Source of the DNA: Lachnospiraceae bacterium
GTDB lineage: Bacteria; Bacillota_A; Clostridia; Lachnospirales; Lachnospiraceae
Length of the DNA stretch: 17,792 nt
Assembly: GCA_017620345.1 (NCBI GenBank)
Contig: JAFZQP010000039.1
Coordinates: 1-17,792, forward strand
Direction: 5' to 3'
A model generated the notes under the pieces. It worked only from the letters and a program-made list of their open reading frames with translations, made no database searches and was not told the origin of the DNA. A program made the position numbers and the translations under genes. Shown here piece by piece: positions 6,704-15,527 of this stretch. How positions within the stretch are numbered: the first letter of the stretch is position 1; every line of letters begins with the position of its first letter.

Positions 6704-8299
6704 ATGTATATCGATAACAGTATCTGGATCGGAAATGCAGGAGAAAAGAGGGTGTCTATCCTGCCTAAGATGGCGAATAGGCACGGGCTGATCGCGGGAG
6801 CTACAGGAACCGGTAAGACTATCACGCTGAAAGTCTTGGCGGAGTCATTTTCCGATGCGGGAGTACCTGTTTTTCTCGTTGATGTAAAGGGTGATATTTC
6901 CGGCATGTGCAGACCCGGTCAGGACTCGGAGGACATGCAGGAGAGGATCAGTAGATTCGGACTTGCGGAGGCGGGATTTTCGTTCAAGGAATACCCGACC
7001 GCGTTCTGGGATATTTACGGTGAGGCGGGTATACCGCTTCGTACAACTGTATCCGAGATGGGACCGATACTTCTTGCAAAACTCATGGATCTTAACGATA
7101 CACAGGCGGACATTCTGACGTGCCTGTTTAAGATGGCAGATGACGAAGAACTTCTCCTTGTTGATATCAAGGACCTGAAAGCGATGCTTCAGTACGCAAG
7201 CGATAATGCCGCGGAGATATCGAAGAAATACGGTAACGTGACGAAGCAAAGCGTTGCTGCGATAATCAGAGGAGTAGTGGCTCTAGAGGCATCCGGCGGG
7301 GACCGGTTCTTTACGGAGCCCGGATTTAACATAACCGATTTCCTTCGGACGGAACTTGACGGAAGAGGGATCATAAACATACTTGACGGCTCAAAGCTGG
7401 CTTCGGATCCGAAGCTGTACACGGCATTTTTACTCTATCTCCTGTCAGAACTGTTTGAGACGCTTCCAGAAGTCGGAGACATGGACAAGCCCAGGCTTGT
7501 GTTCTTTTTCGATGAATCCCATCTCCTGTTTGATGATATCTCAAAGGCACTCCGGCAGAAGATAGAACAGATCGTCAAGCTCATCAGGAGTAAGGGCGTC
7601 GGGATATATTTCTGCACACAGAATCCGAGAGACATTCCGGATGAGGTGCTTGCCCAGCTCGGAAACAAGATAGAGCACGCGCTTCATGCATACACTCCCG
7701 CGGAAGAGCGCGCGGTCAAGACTGCAGCGGATTCGTTCAGGGCCAATCCGGAATTTGATACGAAGAAGGCTATCATGGAACTCGGAGTCGGTGAGGCTCT
7801 CATATCTGTACTTGATGAAGAAGGCGTACCTACTGTCGTGGAGCGGTGCAAGGTCCTTCCGCCAAGGTCACTTATGGGTCCCGTTTCCGATGAGGAAAAG
7901 AGCAAGGTATACAAGGCCAACAACCTCTATCTCACATACAAGGATCCGGTCGAGACCGACAGTGCATATGAATTCCTTGAAAGATTGAAGGCTCAGCAGG
8001 AGCTTGCCGCAAAAGAAGCGGCAGAGACGCTCGCGGCACAGAAGGAAGCCGAGAAGCAGGCAGCCGAGGACGCAAAGGCTGCGCAAAAAGCCGAAGCAGC
8101 GGTAGCCAAAGAAGAGGCGGCCAAAAAGAGAAAGATGAAGAGCGCAGCCGGTTCGGTCGCAAGTTCCGCAGCAGGCACGATCGGCCGTGAGCTTGGCAAG
8201 AGTGTCGGAGGCAAGGTTGGAGGCAAGTTCGGAAAGACTCTCGGAGGTAACCTTGCAGCCCAGCTTGGCAGAAGTTTAATGGGAACATTTTTTAAATAA
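6704..8299 (+). CDS. HerA-like/DUF853 (YjgR-type) P-loop ATPase, 531 aa
   Basis: This is a RecA-fold ATPase of the HerA/FtsK superfamily, DUF853 branch (E. coli YjgR relatives), whose cellular role is not established. Walker A is GATGTGKT (32-39) and Walker B ends in LVFFFDE (265-271). FLVDVKGDISGM (57-68) and IYFCTQNPRDIPDEVLAQLG (301-320) are family-typical. From about 418 to 478 the chain is rich in Ala, Glu and Lys (probable coiled coil). The last 50 residues are glycine-rich with GxxxG spacing (VGGKVGGKFGKTLGG, 501-515), and the end (GRSLMG) resembles the C-terminus I recall for YjgR. AGGAGG (6690-6695) sits 8 nt before the ATG. It is the first gene of a plus-strand run; the LicD gene follows after 22 bp. 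Confidence 0.88.
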   Translation: MYIDNSIWIGNAGEKRVSILPKMANRHGLIAGATGTGKTITLKVLAESFSDAGVPVFLVDVKGDISGMCRPGQDSEDMQERISRFGLAEAGFSFKEYPTAFWDIYGEAGIPLRTTVSEMGPILLAKLMDLNDTQADILTCLFKMADDEELLLVDIKDLKAMLQYASDNAAEISKKYGNVTKQSVAAIIRGVVALEASGGDRFFTEPGFNITDFLRTELDGRGIINILDGSKLASDPKLYTAFLLYLLSELFETLPEVGDMDKPRLVFFFDESHLLFDDISKALRQKIEQIVKLIRSKGVGIYFCTQNPRDIPDEVLAQLGNKIEHALHAYTPAEERAVKTAADSFRANPEFDTKKAIMELGVGEALISVLDEEGVPTVVERCKVLPPRSLMGPVSDEEKSKVYKANNLYLTYKDPVETDSAYEFLERLKAQQELAAKEAAETLAAQKEAEKQAAEDAKAAQKAEAAVAKEEAAKKRKMKSAAGSVASSAAGTIGRELGKSVGGKVGGKFGKTLGGNLAAQLGRSLMGTFFK

Positions 8300-8321
8300 A
8301 GCCGGCGACACACATATAATT

Positions 8322-10214
8322 ATGTATATTAATCACAAATTCTACGAAGATGAGATCAGGTGCGACTATCTGATACCGTCAATGATGAAGCGGACATGGG
8401 CAGCACAGATCGAGATACTTGCTGACCTTGATAAGGTGTGCGCCGAAAACGGCCTTGAGTATTTCGCTGAGTGGGGTACGCTCCTTGGAACCGTTCGTCA
8501 CGGCGGGTTCATTCCGTGGGATGATGACATGGATATATGCATGAAGAGAAAAGATTATGATTTTTTCATAAACAATGCATCCTCCATCCTTCCGGAGAAC
8601 TACACGATAGTCAACTACAGATCGAGCCGCGATTTTAAACAGATGCTCAGCCGCATAGTCTCAAGCGACCACTACCGGTTCGATCCCGAATACATGAAGA
8701 AATATTCGGGACTTCCGTTCCCTATGGGTATAGATATCTTTCCGCTTGATTTCATATCGGATGATGAGGATTATGAAAGAAGGCGCGAGGAGAAGACCAG
8801 CCTCATATTCGGGGTTGTAAATGACCTTGCAAAGTACGATCTTGATCCTGCCGTATTTGAAAAGGATCTTGTAAAAATAGAAAAGGACTGTCACACACGG
8901 ATCAACAGAAAAGGCGATGTGCTGACGCAACTGCGTGCTCTGCTTGAGAAACTGTTTGCGCAGGTCGATGAGAAGAATGCGAAGTACATAACGCTCTATC
9001 CTTTGTGGATGGGATCGCATTCATATGTGTTTCCGGCAAGCTATTATGAGCACAGCATCCGGATGAAGTTTGAAAACACGACGATCCCGGTGCCGACCTG
9101 TTATGACGGGATACTGCGGCTCAAGTACGGAAGTTCATACATGACGCCTGTCAGAAGCGGTGGCGCCCATGAGTATCCCTACTACGAAGATCATGTGCAG
9201 GTGCTTCGTGAGCATTTCGGATATGAGTGGCCCGCGTATAAGTTCAGTGAAAAAGATCTGACGGTTCCAAAGTGCGCTGACACTAAAACCCCTTCGGAAA
9301 CCGCAACGGCTCTTTTTATCACATATGATGCGAAGGCATTTGAAAATATGCGACAGCTGATACGCCTGTACATTGACAGGGGGTACAGCGTACGAATACT
9401 TCCGGTGACGAAATATGATATAGCGCCCGACATGACAGGGATAACCGTGAACGATGAAAAGGTTCCGGATGAGTTCTACACGGACGGCCTTGAGGGTGCA
9501 GAGGTCACGCATGATCCCGACGAGACCCGAAAGCATCCCGACGTGATCGTTACCAACTATCCGTATGATGAATATAATCTGATCACGACAGTGGACAAGG
9601 CATTTTATTCGCGATCTCTCAAGGCGTCCACAAACAGGCTCGTGTATGTGCCCGCATTTGAAGTAAAAAGTATGAAGCCTGAAGATGAGAGGGCGCGAAA
9701 ACTTATGCCGCAGTACGTATGTACTCCGATCGTTCCGGTGTGTGATGAGATCATCCTTCACAGCGAAGAGATGAAGGAGAGGTATATTGAATGCCTGTGC
9801 GCATTTTCGTCAGAAGAATACCGCAGCTTATGGGAAGATAAGATAACCGTTATTTCCGCTTATGAGGAAAAATCAAAGCGTGACGGAAAGAAAACGATCA
9901 TGTTCTACATCGGACTTGCAACCTTTGCACAGTATGGGCATGATGCGATATCAAAGATAAAGAATGTGTTTGAGACCTTTGATGAGAACAGCGCTAAGAT
10001 CGATGTTGCGTTCGTTATGCAGGACGGACTTTCAGAAAACCTGAAGGCGTTGTACCCGTCGCGGTATGAGGAATATATGAATGAAATCGGAAGAAGTGAA
10101 GACGCCTTTGATACCGACAAAATAGATGCATATTACGGAGAGGCTTCCGCTTATGCAACCGAGATGATGAATGCGCACAAGCCGGTTATGGTAATGAATG
10201 TTCGAGCGTCATAA
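8322..10214 (+). CDS. LicD-family phosphotransferase with a C-terminal CDP-glycerol transferase-like domain
   Basis: LicD proteins attach phosphocholine or other phospho-alcohol groups to surface polymers such as teichoic acids, lipopolysaccharide or capsule. The core is clear: GTLLGTVRHGGFIPWDDD (52-69) followed by MDI, then IDIFPLDF (137-144). The LicD part covers about residues 1-320. Residues 330-630 are a second domain (NYPYDEYNLITTVDKAFYSR, 412-431; IDAYYGEASAYATEMMNAHK, 601-620) like those I recall in Lachnospiraceae proteins labelled CDP-glycerol glycerophosphotransferase. No signal peptide or membrane segment is seen. The ATG at 8322 has no clear ribosome binding site, but the first residues resemble the N-termini of relatives. 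It lies 22 bp after the ATPase gene. The donor and acceptor are unknown. Confidence 0.85.
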   Translation: MYINHKFYEDEIRCDYLIPSMMKRTWAAQIEILADLDKVCAENGLEYFAEWGTLLGTVRHGGFIPWDDDMDICMKRKDYDFFINNASSILPENYTIVNYRSSRDFKQMLSRIVSSDHYRFDPEYMKKYSGLPFPMGIDIFPLDFISDDEDYERRREEKTSLIFGVVNDLAKYDLDPAVFEKDLVKIEKDCHTRINRKGDVLTQLRALLEKLFAQVDEKNAKYITLYPLWMGSHSYVFPASYYEHSIRMKFENTTIPVPTCYDGILRLKYGSSYMTPVRSGGAHEYPYYEDHVQVLREHFGYEWPAYKFSEKDLTVPKCADTKTPSETATALFITYDAKAFENMRQLIRLYIDRGYSVRILPVTKYDIAPDMTGITVNDEKVPDEFYTDGLEGAEVTHDPDETRKHPDVIVTNYPYDEYNLITTVDKAFYSRSLKASTNRLVYVPAFEVKSMKPEDERARKLMPQYVCTPIVPVCDEIILHSEEMKERYIECLCAFSSEEYRSLWEDKITVISAYEEKSKRDGKKTIMFYIGLATFAQYGHDAISKIKNVFETFDENSAKIDVAFVMQDGLSENLKALYPSRYEEYMNEIGRSEDAFDTDKIDAYYGEASAYATEMMNAHKPVMVMNVRAS

Positions 10215-10243
10215 GACACTTGAGAAATAGAGAGGATAAAACG

Positions 10244-12577
10244 ATGGCACCTGACAACAGACCAAGAAGCAGAGAAAAAAAGATAATCGAAGGACAGGGC
10301 GATGTCCGAAGAAGAGGCAGCGGCCTTGACAGCAAGCCGATAAGTACTTCGTCGGGATCGCGCGGTTCGGGCTCCGGAATAGGAAAATTTTTTATCGTCC
10401 TGATCGTAATCGTATTTATATTCGGTAAAGTGATCTTTTCAGGAGATGATTCGGAAGACTATACCGGACAGTCCCAGGACCAGAGTGCGGCTTCAAACAC
10501 CGGTACCGGTTCGGACTATGCCGGTACAGGTGCGGCCGATGACATATTCGGAACGCTCCTCGGTGGATATGAGACTTCCCAGTCCGACTACAGCACATAC
10601 ACTGCAGATACACCGCAGATGCAGCTTGATACGAGTGTAGATCCTGCCGCCAGGCAGAAGTTTACATCGATAGTCGGACAGGGCGCTGACATGGTCACTG
10701 TCATGGTCTACCTGTGCGGTACCGATCTTGAGTCAAAGAGCGGAATGGGAACCGCCGATCTGCAGGAGATGGCATCGGCAGAACTCTCCGATAATGTGCG
10801 GGTCATCGTCTATACCGGCGGCTGTAAAAAGTGGAAAAACAATCTGGTCAGCAGCAGCGTTAACCAGATCTATCAGGTAAAGGGAGGCGGAGTAAAGCTT
10901 CTTGAAAAGGATATGGGAACCGGCTCCATGTCCGATCCCGCAACGCTTACGACCTTTATAAAATACTGTAATGACAACTTCCCGGCAAACAGGAATGAGC
11001 TCATTCTGTGGGATCACGGCAGCGGATCCCTCTCCGGTTTTGCATATGATGAAAAGAATCCAGGAAGCGGCTCCATGAGTCTGTCCGGCATCAAGAAAGC
11101 AGTTTCCGACTCGGGTGTGAAATTTGATTTTATCGGGTTTGATGCCTGCCTTATGGCAACGGTGGAAACAGCGCTTATGCTGTCAGATTATTCCGATTAC
11201 ATGATCGCATCCGAAGAGACGGAACCGGGAGTAGGCTGGTATTATACAAACTGGCTTACGAAGCTTTCAAAAGATCCGAGCATGCCTACGACCGAGATCG
11301 GTAAAAATATAGTCGATGACTTTGTCGGAATGTGTGACAGAAAATGTCCCGGCCAGAAGGCTACTCTTTCGGTAACGGATCTTGCCGAGATCGCGCATGT
11401 CGTACCCGATAAACTGAACAGTTTTTCGGTTGCCACAAATGATCTTATCTCGGATGTGAACGGATACATGAAGGTCTCCGATGCGAGAAACAAGACAAAG
11501 GAATTTGCGATCTCATGCAAGATAGACCAGATCGATTTCATTCATTTTGCAGACCTTCTTGACACGCCGGAGAGCAGACAGCTCGCGGATGCTCTCAAGT
11601 CGTGCATAAAATATAACAGGACCGAAAGGTCGATCACAAACGCGAACGGACTGTCGGTATACTTCCCGTACAAGAAAGCTTCCAAAGCCGGTGCGATGGC
11701 CAAGACATACAATGAGATCGGCATGGACAGCGCATATGCGGATTGTATCAGGGCGTTTGCTTCAAACGAGCAGACAGGCCAGATGACGACTGACGGTACG
11801 GGCTCACCTCTTGCATCATTGTTCGGAAGCCTTTACGGAACCGATTATGCAGGCTCGCAGGGAGAGAGCTACGGCGAATACACCGATGCGATCGGCGGGA
11901 TCATGTCGGCGCTCCTTACCGGAAGAAGTCACGCGGCGGATGATTTTAACACGGATAAGCTCAAGGTCGTTAAAAACAAAAAAGGTGAGGACGTGTTTGC
12001 TCTTTCGGAAGAAGACTGGAAGAAAGTAGCAAACGTTGATCTGAACGTATTTGTTGATGACGGTGAGGGCTTCATAGATCTCGGACTTGATAACACATTT
12101 GAGTTTGATTCGGATGATAATCTGCTCGCTTCGTTTGATAATACATGGATGTCGATAAACGGACATACTGTTGCATATTATCATACGGACACCGAAGATA
12201 ACGGAACGAACTACAGCATCAACGGCTATGTTCCGGCATACCTGAACGGACAGAAGGTAGAACTCCTTCTTGCGTTTACAGACAAGTTCCCGGACGGGAC
12301 GATCACGGGAGCCAGATATATATACGATGACGGAACAACGGAGACGGTGGCAAAGAACATGATCGCTCTGTCGGCCGGAGACAAACTAGAATTTACATGC
12401 AGATATTACGATTACAACGGTAACTACAAGGATACGTTCTATCTCGGCGATCCGCTCGTTCTCGACTCTTCCGATATTACTATCGCGAACATGAGTATAG
12501 GGGATGCCAAGGCACTGCCGACATACGTATTCACGGACATGTACCAGCAGCAGTACTGGTCCAAGGTTATAAAATAG
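10244..12577 (+). CDS. Clostripain-family (C11) cysteine peptidase, membrane-anchored, 777 aa
   Basis: C11 peptidases are caspase-fold cysteine proteases that cut after basic residues. The catalytic pair is visible: H258 in LWDHGSGSL (256-264) and C302 in FDACLMATVE (299-308). VTVMVYLCGTDLES (151-164) marks the first strand of the domain. Residues 1-46 are basic and Ser/Gly-rich with no cleavage site, then one membrane helix spans about 47-67, so the enzyme is probably anchored with the protease outside. A Ser/Thr/Gly-rich stretch (68-130) links to the catalytic domain. About 240 residues at the C-terminus (540-777) form an uncharacterised extension. I chose the ATG at 10244 because GAGG (10232-10235) is 8 nt upstream; a TTG at 10220 is also in frame. 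pncB follows after 8 bp. Confidence 0.88.
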   Translation: MAPDNRPRSREKKIIEGQGDVRRRGSGLDSKPISTSSGSRGSGSGIGKFFIVLIVIVFIFGKVIFSGDDSEDYTGQSQDQSAASNTGTGSDYAGTGAADDIFGTLLGGYETSQSDYSTYTADTPQMQLDTSVDPAARQKFTSIVGQGADMVTVMVYLCGTDLESKSGMGTADLQEMASAELSDNVRVIVYTGGCKKWKNNLVSSSVNQIYQVKGGGVKLLEKDMGTGSMSDPATLTTFIKYCNDNFPANRNELILWDHGSGSLSGFAYDEKNPGSGSMSLSGIKKAVSDSGVKFDFIGFDACLMATVETALMLSDYSDYMIASEETEPGVGWYYTNWLTKLSKDPSMPTTEIGKNIVDDFVGMCDRKCPGQKATLSVTDLAEIAHVVPDKLNSFSVATNDLISDVNGYMKVSDARNKTKEFAISCKIDQIDFIHFADLLDTPESRQLADALKSCIKYNRTERSITNANGLSVYFPYKKASKAGAMAKTYNEIGMDSAYADCIRAFASNEQTGQMTTDGTGSPLASLFGSLYGTDYAGSQGESYGEYTDAIGGIMSALLTGRSHAADDFNTDKLKVVKNKKGEDVFALSEEDWKKVANVDLNVFVDDGEGFIDLGLDNTFEFDSDDNLLASFDNTWMSINGHTVAYYHTDTEDNGTNYSINGYVPAYLNGQKVELLLAFTDKFPDGTITGARYIYDDGTTETVAKNMIALSAGDKLEFTCRYYDYNGNYKDTFYLGDPLVLDSSDITIANMSIGDAKALPTYVFTDMYQQQYWSKVIK

Positions 12578-12585
12578 GAGAAATC

Positions 12586-13803
12586 ATGCAGCCGATAATC
12601 ACAAGTTTACTTGAAACAGATGCTTACAAATTTTCCATGGGACAGGCGATCTATCACCAGTTTTCCGACTACAAGACGACATGGTCGTTCCGGTGCCGGA
12701 ACAAAGATGTTGTCTTTACGCCTGAGATGATCGATGAGATCAAACGTCAGATCAGGATGTACTGCGACCTTCGTTTTACTGAGGATGAGCTTGCTTACCT
12801 TAACAACATCAAATGGATCAAGGGTTCGTATGTTGATTTTCTGCGGCTCTGGAAACCACGATATGAAGATTTTGAATTCGGTACGGATGATCCGTGCGGA
12901 CTGACGATAGAGACGAAGGGAACGTGGCTCAACACATCCATGTATGAGATCCCGACGCTGGCTATCGTTAACGAAGTATATTTCCGCATGGCGTATGACT
13001 ATGACGAGCTTCTTGAAAGCTTCAAAGAAAGACTTGATGCAAAGATTCAGGGGATCATGGATGGAAAATACGAGCTCGGGGCGTTCTCCGAGTTCGGCGC
13101 AAGAAGAAGGCTTTCGGGCGAGGCGCAGGAGCTGGCCGTAACAAAGCTTGCTGAGGCAAAGCTTCCCGCGGGTAATAAATTTGTCGGAACGAGTAACGTT
13201 TATCTTGCGAAGAAGCATAAGCTCGTGCCTGTCGGGACTATGGCGCATGAATGGATTATGTGCGTGGGGCAGGGTAACCACAAGCATAACCCCGCATATT
13301 CGAACTGGTATGCACTTGATGCATGGGTCAAGGAATACGGAGTACTGAACGGTACAGCGCTCACCGATGCGATAACGACAAAGTGTTTCCTGGATGATTT
13401 TCAGCTGACATATGCAACGCTTTTCTCGGGCGTACGTCACGACAGCGGAAGCCCTTATGAGTGGGCGGACATGATGATCAGGCACTACGAAGAGCTCGGT
13501 ATCGATCCGAAGACTAAGACGCTGCTGTTCTCCGACAGTCTTGATTTTGAAAAAGCAACGGCGATCAACAGGGCGTATAAAGACAAGGTAAAGACGGCTT
13601 TCGGTATCGGAACGTATATCGCGAACGATACGAAGGTGCCTGCACTTAATATAGTAATGAAGACAACGGTCTGCAACGGATGCGATGTGGCCAAGATATC
13701 CGATGTGGAAGGTAAGGGCATGTGCAAGAGCGAGGAATACGTGCATTATCTGAACCGTTGTATAGACTGGAGAATGAAGCACGAGACAAATGTTGTTCGG
13801 TAA
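12586..13803 (+). CDS. pncB: Nicotinate phosphoribosyltransferase
   Basis: PncB converts nicotinate and PRPP to nicotinate mononucleotide in NAD salvage, with ATP hydrolysis (EC 6.3.4.21). The 405-residue product opens with the typical SLLETDAYKFSMGQA (7-21). SEFGARRR (168-175), GTMAHEW (217-223, H221 aligning with the phosphorylated His), GVRHDSGSP (282-290) and FGIGTYIAND (339-348) are all present. The ribosome binding site GGAG overlaps the stop codon of the upstream protease gene, so the two are probably co-transcribed and coupled. It overlaps the MATE gene by 14 nt at its end. No NAD-specific regulatory site is visible. Confidence 0.96.
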   Translation: MQPIITSLLETDAYKFSMGQAIYHQFSDYKTTWSFRCRNKDVVFTPEMIDEIKRQIRMYCDLRFTEDELAYLNNIKWIKGSYVDFLRLWKPRYEDFEFGTDDPCGLTIETKGTWLNTSMYEIPTLAIVNEVYFRMAYDYDELLESFKERLDAKIQGIMDGKYELGAFSEFGARRRLSGEAQELAVTKLAEAKLPAGNKFVGTSNVYLAKKHKLVPVGTMAHEWIMCVGQGNHKHNPAYSNWYALDAWVKEYGVLNGTALTDAITTKCFLDDFQLTYATLFSGVRHDSGSPYEWADMMIRHYEELGIDPKTKTLLFSDSLDFEKATAINRAYKDKVKTAFGIGTYIANDTKVPALNIVMKTTVCNGCDVAKISDVEGKGMCKSEEYVHYLNRCIDWRMKHETNVVR

Positions 13804-15175
13804 AGGGGCAAAATCATACAGGATAGATATGTGTTCGGGATCCATAGTACCGAGATTGCTTATGTTTACGGGTCCCCTTGTGCTCTCGTCCGTGCTGCAG
13901 CTCCTGTTTAACGCAGCGGATGTTGTAGTCGTCGGAAAATACGCCGGAGATAATTCTCTTGCGGCGGTAGGCTCCGTCGGACCGCTCATCAACCTTCTGA
14001 TCAGTCTGTTCATGGGACTGTCCATAGGAAGTAACGTTCTGGCTTCCCGCTTCTACGGTAGCGGCGATGATGTGCAGATGACCAGGACTGTTCACACATC
14101 AATGCTTGTAAGCCTGCTAAGCGGGATAATACTTGCTGCAGTAGGGGTGCTGTTTTCAACGAGGATCCTGATCTGGATGAACACGCCCGATGAGGTGCTG
14201 GCGCTTGCGAGCCTGTATCTGCGCCTTTATTTTCTCGGAATGCCCGCTTCGATGATATACAACTTCGGAAGCGCAATACTCCGTGCCGTCGGGGACACAA
14301 AGCGTCCGATGTATTATCTGACGGCAGCGGGCATCGTGAATGTCCTTCTGAATCTCCTTTTCGTCATAGTCTTTCATATGGATGTTGCGGGTGTTGCGAT
14401 AGCGACCGTGATATCCCAGATCATCTCGGCCTTTCTCGTAACACGCTGCCTCATGAACGAGAAAGGATCCATGAAGCTTGAGCTCCGTAAACTTTCCATA
14501 GATAAGACTACTCTCCTCAGGATCATCCGAATAGGACTTCCCGCCAGCTTTCAGGGCATGCTTTTTTCCATTTCCAACGTTATCATACAGTCGTCCGTGA
14601 ACGGATTCGGTGCGACTGTTGTTGCAGGCAACTCCGCAGCACAGAATATAGAAGCATTTGTGTACGTGGCTATGAATGCATTCTATCAGTCATGCTTATC
14701 GTTCGTCAGCGCCAATGTTGGGGCGAGAAAATATGATCGGATCAACAAGATACTCATACGGGCGGAGATCTGTGTCATATTCACGGGGCTCATCTTCGGT
14801 GGCTCGGCATATATTTTCTCATACGGACTGCTGTCGCTCTATACGGACTCGCCTGCGGTAATGGATGCGGGATTCGTCAGGATGGGGTATGTCAGTCTTC
14901 CTTATTTTCTGTGCGGAATGATGGATGTCATGGTTGGAGCGCTCCGCGGCCTCGGGTACGCGATCCTTCCGATGATAGTGTCGCTCGTGGGTGCATGCGG
15001 ACTGCGCCTTTTATGGATCTTCACATTCTTCAGGACGCCGCGCTTTCATGAAGCCAGATTCCTGTACATCACATATCCCGTCTCATGGACGGTGACATTT
15101 CTTGCGCATGTCGTGTGCTACATCATCGTAAAACGCAAATTCGACAGACAGCACAAATATGTAGAGAAGATATAG
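13790..15175 (+). CDS. MATE-family cation-coupled multidrug/toxin efflux transporter
   Basis: MATE proteins export drugs or metabolites in exchange for Na+ or H+ through 12 transmembrane helices. The 461-residue product is hydrophobic throughout and starts with the family pattern DMCSG, LLMFTGPLVLSSVLQLLFNA (about residues 24-43) and DVVVVGKYAG. AILRAVGDTKRPMYYL and the C-terminal half repeat the fold. The ATG at 13790 overlaps pncB by 14 nt and lacks a strong ribosome binding site. A later in-frame ATG (MCSG) is possible but would remove residues that relatives carry. The substrate is unknown. The coding end lies only 2 bp before the large inverted-repeat element. Confidence 0.92.
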   Translation: MLFGKGAKSYRIDMCSGSIVPRLLMFTGPLVLSSVLQLLFNAADVVVVGKYAGDNSLAAVGSVGPLINLLISLFMGLSIGSNVLASRFYGSGDDVQMTRTVHTSMLVSLLSGIILAAVGVLFSTRILIWMNTPDEVLALASLYLRLYFLGMPASMIYNFGSAILRAVGDTKRPMYYLTAAGIVNVLLNLLFVIVFHMDVAGVAIATVISQIISAFLVTRCLMNEKGSMKLELRKLSIDKTTLLRIIRIGLPASFQGMLFSISNVIIQSSVNGFGATVVAGNSAAQNIEAFVYVAMNAFYQSCLSFVSANVGARKYDRINKILIRAEICVIFTGLIFGGSAYIFSYGLLSLYTDSPAVMDAGFVRMGYVSLPYFLCGMMDVMVGALRGLGYAILPMIVSLVGACGLRLLWIFTFFRTPRFHEARFLYITYPVSWTVTFLAHVVCYIIVKRKFDRQHKYVEKI

Positions 15176-15177
15176 TA

Positions 15178-15398
15178 GAGTTGCGGGGATGTTTTATGGA
15201 TGCGACCTTGGAACGAGCCTAGAACAGCTTAGGTCGTGTAATGTGCAGCAAATCCGCGACCGGATGGAGCGGATAGGCCGCCACCAAAAGGCATGGATGC
15301 CGGTTGGCGGCCGGTTGCGGAAATATATAGTATGTAACACGACCTTAGCTGTTCTTTGCGAGTGGAAACGGAGCATACATAGAACATCCTCGCAATTC
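15178..15398 (+). ncRNA. Candidate structured RNA: 221-nt long-hairpin element between the MATE gene and hrcA
   Basis: A nested set of complementary arms spans the gap. P1 pairs 15178-15198 with 15378-15398 (21 pairs, three of them G-U), then after one G-A mismatch 15200-15203 with 15373-15376. A symmetric bubble of 17 nt on each side follows. P2 pairs 15221-15239 with 15337-15355 (19 positions, one U-U mismatch). Inside, 15253-15261 pairs with 15313-15321, 15276-15285 with 15302-15312 (one bulge), and GGCAT with ATGCC (15290-15301) caps it. A TATAGT (15171-15176) could start a transcript near the base of P1, but its -35 is poor. No T-run follows, so it is not a simple terminator. I recognise no Rfam family. 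A fold-back MITE is the main alternative. The strand is given as that of the flanking genes; a palindrome does not determine it. Confidence 0.5.
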
Positions 15399-15439
15399 AT
15401 CAGAGATTCCATGTTCAACAATTCTTCACAAATTCCGTA

Positions 15440-15468
15440 TTGACAACCCAATAACCCGGTGGTATGTT
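15440..15468 (+). promoter_or_regulatory. Promoter of the hrcA-grpE-dnaK operon
   Basis: The -35 is a perfect TTGACA (15440-15445), the spacer is 17 bp and the -10 is TATGTT (15463-15468, 4/6). Transcription would start near 15475, just before the CIRCE element, a typical sigma-A plus CIRCE layout. Confidence 0.8.
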
Positions 15469-15479
15469 ATGTATAGATG

Positions 15480-15506
15480 TTAGCACTCTAACGAGGCGAG
15501 TGCTAA
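15480..15506 (+). promoter_or_regulatory. CIRCE operator (HrcA binding site)
   Basis: TTAGCACTC (15480-15488), nine bases, GAGTGCTAA (15498-15506): a perfect match to the CIRCE consensus. HrcA dimers bind it to repress class I heat-shock genes. Its position right after the -10 and before hrcA means autoregulation of the whole operon. Confidence 0.98.
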
Positions 15507-15527
15507 CAAAATGAAAGGATGACCTCC

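Noticed and set aside
12607..14025. 472-codon open frame on the minus strand
   Set aside because: It is antisense to pncB and the start of the MATE gene, both clear family members. The product looks like a codon-bias artefact, with no domain recognised.
15276..15312. GC-rich hairpin as a terminator for the MATE gene
   Set aside because: The stem is strong, but no T-run follows on either strand, and it is nested inside the larger fold.
15189..15443. 84- and 85-codon open frames on both strands in the MATE-hrcA gap
   Set aside because: They lie across the inverted-repeat element, their near-symmetry follows from the palindrome, and neither has a ribosome binding site or a known motif.
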